This document shows positions 19,961-27,329 of a stretch of 64,000 nucleotides of DNA, piece by piece. Within the stretch, counting starts at the first letter, position 1. Each line of letters begins with the position of its first letter. This DNA comes from Alkaliflexus imshenetskii DSM 15055 (GTDB lineage Bacteria > Bacteroidota > Bacteroidia > Bacteroidales > Marinilabiliaceae), in assembly GCF_000517065.1 (NCBI RefSeq), contig NZ_KI912105.1:709635-773634 (forward strand). The letters are read 5' to 3'. The notes below the pieces were generated by a model that made no database searches, was not told the origin of the DNA, and was given only the letters and a program-made list of their open reading frames with translations. A program made the translations under genes and the position numbers.

Positions 19961-21574
19961 CTACTCTGCTGATTCACGTGCCCGGCGGCTGTTCAGCTCA
20001 AGCGTGATTTCATCAAGTTTACTCTGCGTAAGCGGATAAAGGGTCATTAATGCTGCGGCCAACAGTGCTATAATTGTGGGTATCCAGCTCATGAGCATTT
20101 TAATGGCCGGAATGGCACCTTGAATGGCGACCGAATCCTGTCCGCTGTAATGGTATGCCCCTAAAATGAGACCTATAATGGCACCCGCCACACCACCACC
20201 AAACTTGGTGGAGAAAGAACCTGCTGAATAGACGAGACCGGTTGCCCGACGACCGTTCTTAAACTCGGAGTAATCGGCAGCATCGCCAAGCATGGCAAAA
20301 AACAGTGTCGGAAAAATAGCAGCGGCAAACTCAGATATGATGCCTATTGCAAAGATGGCAGATATGTCACCGGGGCCACAAAATATGAGCAATGCATTTA
20401 CCGCCCCAGAAAAAATCAGAGCATGAATAAACAGTTTGCGCTTTCCCAGCTTCTTGCCCAATGGGCCTGTGGCCATGGCTCCAGCTATTGAAGCAAGCAT
20501 AAGTCCAACAAGATAGGTGCCTGCAAGTAGTTGATTGTTGAGATAATGGGTAAAATAAATGACTACAATTCCCTGTTTTATCGAATTGTACACGTTAAAC
20601 AACAAACCAATGAATAGCAGAACCAGCCATGGTCGATTTTTTATCAAGTCCTTCAAATCCTGGATTAAATTACTTTGCTGAGTCTTTGGCGGCATAACCC
20701 GTTCACGTGTACTATAAAAGGTGATTATCATGAAAAGAGCCAAAAAAGCAGACATGATATAAATAGAATGACTATAACCGCGCTTCTGGTCAATGATGGA
20801 TATTTTGTCAACCGTTAAGTCCGGCTCGCCTTCAACAAGAAACACATAACTCTCATTGGCTTCCATCGAGAAACTTAATGATGAAACAGCAATAGCTGTT
20901 TCGCTGTCTGCAACATCGTCAAACCATGAAAAGTGAGCTATTCCTGCTTTGGTTTTAATATTGACATTTTCCACATCCTTGGATACAGATACGGTGACCT
21001 GATAGCTGGAATCGTCAATTTCGGTGATTAAGACCGATGGATTCACATTGCCGAAATGCGCTACTAAAAAGAGTAAAGCGCCCTGCACAATCATTCCGCC
21101 GCCAAAAGCACCCACCATTCGATAGGAACCAAGACTGGTGCGCTCTTTGTTATCTCCTGTAATTACCGCCATTAATGCACCATACGGGATATTATTGGCT
21201 GTATAAATAAGTGTAAAAAGAATGTAAGTGATGTAGGCATAAATAATCTTTCCGGTTGAGGTCAAGTCGGGTGTGGTAAAGAGTAGGGAAAGAATTACGC
21301 CCAGAGGAATAGCAGTCCACAGTATCCAAGGGCGGAATTTACCATATCGCGAATTGGTGCGGTCACCGATAATGCCCATTAACACGTCACTAATGCCATC
21401 ACTGAAACGTGCTACCAGCATAAGTAAGCCAACAGCGGCAGGGTTAATGCCAAACACATCGGTGTAAAAAACGAAAAGGAAGGTGGCTACGCCGCGCCAT
21501 GCAATGTTGGCAGCTCCATCACCCAGAGCGTATCCAATCTTTTCACTGAGTTTTATCTTATCAATATTTGCCAT
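19961..21574 (-). CDS. GPH-family sugar:cation symporter with a large periplasmic loop insertion
   Basis: This 12-helix MFS/GPH (MelB-like) transporter has the family phrases KIGYALGDGAANIAWRG and RFSDGISDVLMGIIGDRT. I take the ATG at 21574; a TTG lies two codons upstream. The protein is 537 residues from this start, against about 440-480 for typical members. The excess is a hydrophilic, strand-rich segment (about residues 175-262) between predicted helices 5 and 6, which in this topology faces the periplasm. It reads like a small beta-sandwich rather than a linker (VTVSVSKDVENVNIKTK, then SLSFSMEANESYVFLVE). It should carry cellobiose or short cellodextrins across the inner membrane. It starts 16 bases after the regulator stop. 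Confidence 0.9.
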   Translation of the reverse strand: MANIDKIKLSEKIGYALGDGAANIAWRGVATFLFVFYTDVFGINPAAVGLLMLVARFSDGISDVLMGIIGDRTNSRYGKFRPWILWTAIPLGVILSLLFTTPDLTSTGKIIYAYITYILFTLIYTANNIPYGALMAVITGDNKERTSLGSYRMVGAFGGGMIVQGALLFLVAHFGNVNPSVLITEIDDSSYQVTVSVSKDVENVNIKTKAGIAHFSWFDDVADSETAIAVSSLSFSMEANESYVFLVEGEPDLTVDKISIIDQKRGYSHSIYIMSAFLALFMIITFYSTRERVMPPKTQQSNLIQDLKDLIKNRPWLVLLFIGLLFNVYNSIKQGIVVIYFTHYLNNQLLAGTYLVGLMLASIAGAMATGPLGKKLGKRKLFIHALIFSGAVNALLIFCGPGDISAIFAIGIISEFAAAIFPTLFFAMLGDAADYSEFKNGRRATGLVYSAGSFSTKFGGGVAGAIIGLILGAYHYSGQDSVAIQGAIPAIKMLMSWIPTIIALLAAALMTLYPLTQSKLDEITLELNSRRARESAE

Positions 21575-21589
21575 GGTCAAGGTTGGGTT

Positions 21590-22354
21590 TTAGATAGCAA
21601 AATCAAGTAGTTCCGTTTTGGTTGTTTCGTAAATGTCCCTGTCGAACACATACAATCGCGCAGGTTTGTGTGCCACGCCCTTTTGCTTTTCATCCAGAGG
21701 GACGAGGTATTTCATCCGAGAGACTTTTTTCCTGAAATTGCGCTTGTCGAGGGTAACACCCAGTATTACTTCATAAAGTCGTTGCATCTGCGAAAGAGTG
21801 AACTTAGGAGGTAAAAGCTCGAAACCAATAGGTTCGCGCGTTAGTTTCTTGCGCAATGCCTGAAGTGCCTTCTGTAGAATTTCCATGTGGTCAAATGCCA
21901 GTTCTGTAACATCAGAAACCGGAACCCATCGTACATTGCGCCCTTTCCATTCAAGAGTAACCTTATCTGTGTCGAGTAATGAATAGTAACCAATTGTGAT
22001 GATGCGGTGATTGGGATCGCGTCCGTTGGCAGCAAGCCAAGCCTTGTCGTTTTCGCGATTGATACGTGTTGGTGAGCCAAAAGTGTAGAACTGCTCCAGA
22101 TAGATATTCTTTAACCCTGTAAGGTCAAAAAGAATACGGGCAGCGGCCTCATCCAGATCTTCTTCTTCAAAAATGTGGTTACCAGTAAGCGTAAGATCGT
22201 TAAACAGTTCTTTGCCGGATTTTTCATCGTACATTACCCGATCCACCAACAACACATTGAGCTGCATAAAATCAAAACCGAATATAACACAGTCAACAGA
22301 AACAGAGTTGTTAAGGACAATCTTTTGCTCAACCAAATTAGCCGTCGTATTCAT
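21590..22354 (-). CDS. Nudix-fold transcriptional regulator (NrtR/AraR type)
   Basis: The protein is about 254 residues from the ATG at 22354; a GTG at 22357 is an alternative. The N-terminal half is a Nudix fold (VDCVIFGFDFMQLNVLLVDR, then an EEEDLDEAAARILFDLTGL region). The box that should read REUXEEXGU reads RILFDLTGL, so the metal-binding Glu residues are lost and hydrolase activity is unlikely. The C-terminal third (FTLSQMQRLYEVILG, then NFRKKVSRM and ARLYVFD) is the winged helix of NrtR-family regulators. In Bacteroides a protein of this type, AraR, controls arabinose use by binding the sugar. Here it is the first gene of the cellodextrin operon and probably its sugar-responsive regulator. 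Confidence 0.88.
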   Translation of the reverse strand: MNTTANLVEQKIVLNNSVSVDCVIFGFDFMQLNVLLVDRVMYDEKSGKELFNDLTLTGNHIFEEEDLDEAAARILFDLTGLKNIYLEQFYTFGSPTRINRENDKAWLAANGRDPNHRIITIGYYSLLDTDKVTLEWKGRNVRWVPVSDVTELAFDHMEILQKALQALRKKLTREPIGFELLPPKFTLSQMQRLYEVILGVTLDKRNFRKKVSRMKYLVPLDEKQKGVAHKPARLYVFDRDIYETTKTELLDFAI

Positions 22355-22373
22355 CACAAAAAAAATTATGCTT

Positions 22374-22390
22374 AGTGTTTAAATTACACT
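22374..22390. promoter_or_regulatory. Candidate operator upstream of the Nudix regulator operon
   Basis: AGTGT and ACACT form an inverted repeat with a 7-base AT-rich spacer, centred about 28 bases upstream of the regulator ATG. A related half element (AGTGCTAAAT) follows at about 22401-22410. The position suits autoregulation by a dimeric winged-helix repressor, but the arms are only 5 bp long. Confidence 0.35.
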
Positions 22391-22858
22391 TTATTAATCC
22401 GAGTGCTAAATTATAATATAAATGGAAAATTGCAAATGCTTTTTTTGTGGATTTTAGGATATTTTTACATTTGAAAATACAAAAGTCGCATAAACAGAGA
22501 GGTTCGTGTGATAGATACACTTATTAAAAATCGTTATTTGTATTGATTCTAAATAAGAAGCTGGTATTGTAACAAATACCAATGTCCAATAAACAATACT
22601 AATCACGACGAGTGTGACTTGTTACCTCAACTATGCTGTCATTGTCAACCAAGTAGGTTCTGGCAGGAAATATCGAAGATGGAATAACCGTCTTTATAGA
22701 CATGCAAATTGATTTGATAAATTCGACCGCATCTTTCCTTCGGTATCAAAATCTCTAATTGTTTGCCAAAAATAACAAAAAAGCAAGCAGCTTTGAAGCA
22801 AAAAAACTTCGAAAGCTGCTTAGATTTACCAAACCAAACAATTATCTAGCGTATCAAC
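22391..22858. other. Intergenic stretch upstream of the cellodextrin operon
   Basis: AT-rich sequence with no credible gene. It should hold the promoter of the regulator operon on the minus strand, but I found no clear TAnnTTTG element. At its right end lies the terminator of the small gene that stops at 22859. The short reading frames here have no family signature and are not called. Confidence 0.5.
22765..22821 (-). terminator. Rho-independent terminator after the STAS-like gene
   Basis: On the minus strand AAGCAGCTTTCGAAG pairs with CTTCAAAGCTGCTT (one-base bulge) over an 8-base loop, followed by the T-rich run GCTTTTTTGTTATTTTT. The hairpin begins 38 bases after the stop codon at 22859. 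It cleanly separates region 3 from region 2. Confidence 0.85.
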
Positions 22859-23278
22859 TCACTTATCAGAGAAATTAGAATAAAAAAAGTCCTTCCTATC
22901 ATTCTTAATACATAGCCAAAGTTTAGCCTCAAATATTGAAGAAAACGGTCTTAACTCTACGCATGACCAGTCGAGATTAAGCAGTATGGTATATGCAACT
23001 ATTATTGGAAAATTACTCACCACAGCCACTCTGTGATTGGCACACTTGAACTGATTAGAAACTCCATATTTTAAAAAGTGCAAACTGTTAGCAAAAGATG
23101 TTTCGGTTACAGCTTCATCCAAATCCACAAGAATTGCAGTTGGTACATTTGCATCTGCTAATTTCTCAATGATCTGAAACCAGAGCATTGAAAACTCTAA
23201 CCGACTTAAAATTCCAGTTCTTTTTAGAACATATTTCATCACTAACCCTCTTGAACCAAAACATTCGTGATATGTCAT
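22859..23278 (-). CDS. Small SpoIIAA/STAS-like protein, putative
   Basis: A 139-residue cytoplasmic protein without signal peptide or membrane helix. The pattern AILVDLDEAVTET in the first half, then NHRVAVVSNFPIIVAYTILLN and VELRPFSSIFEAKLWL, matches the layout of SpoIIAA/STAS-type small proteins common in Bacteroidota: a strand ending in an Asp, a middle strand-helix, and FSxxxEAxxWL at the end. Assignment is by eye and moderate. It lies 97 bases after the CBM6 glycosidase in the same direction and ends at its own terminator. Its role is unknown; in relatives it is often a free-standing regulatory or lipid-binding-like fold. Confidence 0.6.
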   Translation of the reverse strand: MTYHECFGSRGLVMKYVLKRTGILSRLEFSMLWFQIIEKLADANVPTAILVDLDEAVTETSFANSLHFLKYGVSNQFKCANHRVAVVSNFPIIVAYTILLNLDWSCVELRPFSSIFEAKLWLCIKNDRKDFFYSNFSDK

Positions 23279-23375
23279 AATTGCAATATTAAAGTCCAGT
23301 CAATCTATAATGCATACATAAAGCAATCAGATAAATTAATGGTCATTCTCATGACACCATCACATAATTTGCATT

Positions 23376-25682
23376 CTAGAGTTTGACTACTTTGCGGGTG
23401 ACTATCTTCACATTATTGAAAAGATTCAGAATATATACTCCACTGGGAAGGTTTGGAAATACCAACTCCAACGAATCGCCTGAAAGGCCATTGACATGCC
23501 AAACCATTTGCCCACATTGGTTATATAACTGCGCAGAGGAAAATCCTTCAGTTCCTTTAACAAACAAGCGATCGTTAAATGGTATTGGGTGTATGATCAA
23601 CTTATGGCCATAGCCCAAATCTACTACCGAGTTAGAAATAAAAGGAACTATTTCGAACCAATTAAAATTAAACGGGCTACCTTCAGCAACAATCCGGATA
23701 GTTTGCACACCTGCCTCGAGACTAAAGGAAGTATTTCCCTCAACGGTAAACCATGATTGATACTGTTGTGCCCCTCTATTGGGAATTTGGGCAGTTGCCA
23801 AGTTGACATTATCGACATTTCGTAGAGCGATTTTACCTGTATCAGTCCATCCAGACACCCGGAAATTCACTTCATAAACCCCGCTTTCAGCCACATCGAC
23901 AATATACTCTAACCAGTCACCGGTATCAATCCAGCCAATATTGAGACCTCCTCCATCATCTTGAGTATCTTGCCATCTAATCCCGTTCATGTCATCAAAG
24001 AACTCGGCTTCAATTTTACCTGGAACTGGCATAGGGTCTACCGGGGCAAAGCTGAAAGCATTAGCCACACTAATTGTTTTGGTGATAGTAGATCCACCAT
24101 TAATGTGAGAAACAGCTTTCAGATCATAAAAACCCGCCTCTAAATCGTTCAGCAGTTCATTGGTGTAATCCCATGTGTAGGGTGCCTGAGTTATTTTCCC
24201 AATAAATTCATCGTTGATATACATATCAACCGATTCTATACCAGAGGCATGCTCTGCTGCTACAGTTATCGTAAGTTTTTGGCTGGTTTTAAGTCTATCA
24301 CCATCCTGAGGAGTGACAAAAGTTAAAGTACCATTTAAAGCTGTAGCCGAAGAATATTCCGTAATAACTGGTCCGCAGAAATTTTTAGAATGTTTCTCAT
24401 TATACTCGTAAGCTAATACTATATCACCCTGAGCATTAAACACTAACATCTTGGTCGTTTTTGCAGCAATATGTCCTGTTATCTCCTTTGAGATGCCGGC
24501 TGCCACACGAATACGTAAAGGAGCGCTGGCTCCATAGGCATTATTAAGACCAATATTAAAATCATAGGCTGCAGTTGCGCTGCGATTGATAATCATTACT
24601 GAAAAACCATCGACATCGCCCATGGAAACAATTGTGATGCCATTGTTGGCTCCATTTGGCACAGGACCGTTATGAGCATTTGGCAGATAATTTGCTTTCA
24701 TATGCCTTCCCAGCATATAGCTGTGATAGAAGGAACTTCGACCGCGATTAGCACCACCGAAAAGTTCGTCCAGTCCGTCAAACAAACCTAAATCGCCCTG
24801 TGAACGATTTCCTCCACCTTCATATATACTCCATCCAGCGATGGTGACAGCTCCTCGGCGCATCCCAATATCGTATACTTCAGCAAATGTCTGCCCAGTA
24901 TTAAAGCTCCAGCACTTCTGGGCATCGGTGGCCGTAGTGTTGTTGTAGTGCCCATTAAACTCCAAAATTGCCCACTCCATTTTCTTCCCTGCCGGACGCG
25001 TATTATTCTGACTGTTAACTAAGTTCACGGCAGAGGTTATAGTACCATTATACTCCAACCCATAGGTGATGGCATATTTATTCCAGGTTAGCACATCAAT
25101 ATAGTAGTTGCCATTGGCATCTGTTCCGGAAATATCATCAGCACCCTTATTTACAAATAAGGGATTAAAATAACTTGTATCATACCACGCCGTGGTGGGA
25201 CCCATGGTTTTAATATTCGGATCGTAAGCCTTAAGCGCGGAGGCTATTCGTCTTGTATAAGTAGCCACCGTTGTTACAGGTACCAAAGGCTGATGGTTTG
25301 GTTCATTGCCAATAGCCCAATATTTCACATTAAGAGCTCTGGTACCGTTAATATAGGTAATCATATCAATAGCTTGCTGCGCGGTATGGGTATATGGAAC
25401 CTGAACAATAGGTTCGGCACCCAGAGCGCGAATTTCCACCACCAAATCAGCGATACGGGCGTTAGTGTAAGCAGTGGCATTCTGTGCGCCATTTCCACCA
25501 ATCCGAATCAACTGAAATCCAGCCTCCCCCATCTCAGATTTTAAAGCATTCCATTTCGACCCTGACATCCAAGGTGGAAGCCATACGTTATTTCCAATCA
25601 GATAGGGGCTTATTTGCTGGGCAAGCAGTGAATTAACTGCCATAAAAATTATAATAAAAGTCAATAACTTTTTCATTATCAT
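23376..25682 (-). CDS. T9SS-secreted clan GH-A-like glycoside hydrolase with CBM6
   Basis: The 768-residue protein has a signal peptide to about residue 22 (NSLLAQ). A (beta/alpha)8-like domain spans about 25-420. It carries YWAIGNEPN with a likely acid/base Glu127 and EWAILEFNGH with a likely nucleophile Glu241, the geometry of clan GH-A. I could not assign a GH family. An Ig-like domain (about 452-545) and a CBM6 (about 555-680, with KIEAEFFDDMNGI and GWIDTGDWLEYIVDV) follow. A type A T9SS sorting domain (about 690-768, ending LPSGVYILNLFNN) closes it. The enzyme should be released or anchored outside the cell. A second start at 25676 is equally good. It sits at the distal end of PUL 3. Confidence 0.85.
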   Translation of the reverse strand: MIMKKLLTFIIIFMAVNSLLAQQISPYLIGNNVWLPPWMSGSKWNALKSEMGEAGFQLIRIGGNGAQNATAYTNARIADLVVEIRALGAEPIVQVPYTHTAQQAIDMITYINGTRALNVKYWAIGNEPNHQPLVPVTTVATYTRRIASALKAYDPNIKTMGPTTAWYDTSYFNPLFVNKGADDISGTDANGNYYIDVLTWNKYAITYGLEYNGTITSAVNLVNSQNNTRPAGKKMEWAILEFNGHYNNTTATDAQKCWSFNTGQTFAEVYDIGMRRGAVTIAGWSIYEGGGNRSQGDLGLFDGLDELFGGANRGRSSFYHSYMLGRHMKANYLPNAHNGPVPNGANNGITIVSMGDVDGFSVMIINRSATAAYDFNIGLNNAYGASAPLRIRVAAGISKEITGHIAAKTTKMLVFNAQGDIVLAYEYNEKHSKNFCGPVITEYSSATALNGTLTFVTPQDGDRLKTSQKLTITVAAEHASGIESVDMYINDEFIGKITQAPYTWDYTNELLNDLEAGFYDLKAVSHINGGSTITKTISVANAFSFAPVDPMPVPGKIEAEFFDDMNGIRWQDTQDDGGGLNIGWIDTGDWLEYIVDVAESGVYEVNFRVSGWTDTGKIALRNVDNVNLATAQIPNRGAQQYQSWFTVEGNTSFSLEAGVQTIRIVAEGSPFNFNWFEIVPFISNSVVDLGYGHKLIIHPIPFNDRLFVKGTEGFSSAQLYNQCGQMVWHVNGLSGDSLELVFPNLPSGVYILNLFNNVKIVTRKVVKL

Positions 25683-26270
25683 AGGTTTTATATCTAAAAA
25701 ATAAAAATGTGCGCATATAATTAAAGCAAAAGATTAAGACTATTGGATTATGACTTTCAAGTGAAAGGAATGATTACTTGAGTAACCAAATTTTTAATTT
25801 CAGAACACATAATGTCGATATCTCATGTTCACAGATGATAAAAAAAGCTCTATTTTCCCGATTCCAAACACATCCGGATGATTACAAAGTATATTACAAA
25901 AGGAATAGAGAATTTCACCTTACCCAACCGTCCAATAATTCGGGCTGCTAACCGCTAAATGACCAATGCGATAGAACTGTATCCACTTCGCTCATTTCAG
26001 CAATCAGAAAGCAGGCCACTAAAAATTCTATCAGAAGCAGTCCTAACCTAAGCAAGTATAATCTCTACTCTAGGCAATACTTCTAACCGAGTATGACAAA
26101 CGAAAACAAACCAATAATAAGAAAACAAAAAACTGCTTCATGGAAATTAATATTTAGACATGTTATCTCTCTAAAAGTAGCATTTGTGTTATGTGGTTTC
26201 ACGAAGACGTGATGATTTACAGCAAACCATAAATTCCGGGAGCCGAAGATTGGCTCCCAGTTTAGAGCAT
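25683..26270. other. 588-base gene-free gap between the two T9SS cargo genes
   Basis: No reading frame here shows a family signature and no RNA gene was recognised. Near the right end, at 26238-26258, a 7-bp perfect hairpin (GGGAGCC and GGCTCCC, 7-base loop) lies 13 bases after the stop of the T9SS protein and may be its terminator, though the T run is weak. The rest is AT-rich and presumably holds the promoter of the CBM6 glycosidase. A decayed gene cannot be excluded. Confidence 0.5.
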
Positions 26271-27128
26271 TTATTTCACTACAAATTTTACATAGCTTTT
26301 TTCACTTCCTGCAGATACTTGCATGATATACATGCCGGGAGGTTCAATAACAAATGGCAGTATGTGATTCCCAGCAGAGATGTACCCATCATTCACTGTC
26401 ATAACCAACTGCCCTACAAGGGAATAAACTTTCACCACTAAATTAACTCCATCCACTAATGAAAGTTTTAGACTGGCAGTGCCTGAAGAAGGATTCGGCA
26501 TAACCGAAACATCCGTGAACAAAGAAATAGTACTCGCAGATGTAGAAGTGGAAGACCAAAGTGTTATATCATCGATATAATAACGGTTAGCTGAACGGTT
26601 GTCACCAATTTCTGTATGATTAGGCCGAATCTGGAAAAAATCATAATTCATCTCGGGATTAATATTGAATGTCAGAGTTTGCCACGTACTCTGCTGGCTC
26701 AAATCCACATCCGCAACTATATCCATTGCCCCACTCCCGTTCATCCTGAGCGCCACACGAAAAACTTTGTTGGAATCAATATCAGCCTGGCTAGGGAAAA
26801 TTGGAGAATTATCAGTTCCATTGTCACTATAATACTTCAGACTAATACGATCGAAACCCAGTGTACTAATCACATCTGCTGCATCGACACCTCGCGATGC
26901 GGTTAAGTTAACTGCAAAAAAACCAGAACCACCACTTCCGGTACGAAGTAAAACTTTGCTACTTGTATTAACCCCTTCGATTTTTGGATTATCCGTAACT
27001 GATGTTTCTGTAAACCGGTAATGACGAACACCTGATTCAAAACCATCAATAACTAACGGAGCCTGAGCAAAAGTAGTTGCACTAAGGATGATTAAAATCC
27101 AGAACAAAAAAGTAGATTTAGTTTTCAT
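26271..27128 (-). CDS. T9SS-sorted putative carbohydrate-binding protein
   Basis: A 285-residue secreted protein with a signal peptide ending near residue 22 (TTFAQ). The mature part (about 25-200) begins LVIDGFESGVRHYRF and ends RYYIDDITLWSS, the start and finish of CBM4/CBM11-like jelly-roll domains. No catalytic motif is visible. Residues about 205-285 are a T9SS type A sorting domain (VMPNPSSG, VKVYSLVGQLV, PPGMYIMQVSAG). It lies 202 bases after the GH3 gene in PUL 3. A likely role is binding polysaccharide outside the cell; the binding call is inferred from fold pattern only. Confidence 0.72.
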   Translation of the reverse strand: MKTKSTFLFWILIILSATTFAQAPLVIDGFESGVRHYRFTETSVTDNPKIEGVNTSSKVLLRTGSGGSGFFAVNLTASRGVDAADVISTLGFDRISLKYYSDNGTDNSPIFPSQADIDSNKVFRVALRMNGSGAMDIVADVDLSQQSTWQTLTFNINPEMNYDFFQIRPNHTEIGDNRSANRYYIDDITLWSSTSTSASTISLFTDVSVMPNPSSGTASLKLSLVDGVNLVVKVYSLVGQLVMTVNDGYISAGNHILPFVIEPPGMYIMQVSAGSEKSYVKFVVK

Positions 27129-27329
27129 AAATTAAAGATTAAACGTTAAAACATTACCTGTTGACTAACAGAGATTTACAGAAGAAACAAAAGAGAAACT
27201 AAAAGGTCTGAACAAGGCATAAACTTTGGATTGTTAAGAGATTGATATTATATGATCCGCATTTGATTTTATAAAATATACCCATCTGGCATTTTTATAA
27301 TCAATAAACTTATTATGCCATTCAGAAAG

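Noticed and set aside
25683-26270. Possible decayed gene or small RNA in the gap between the T9SS genes
   Set aside because: I found no conserved protein fragment, RNA motif or repeat beyond one hairpin next to the neighbouring stop codon.
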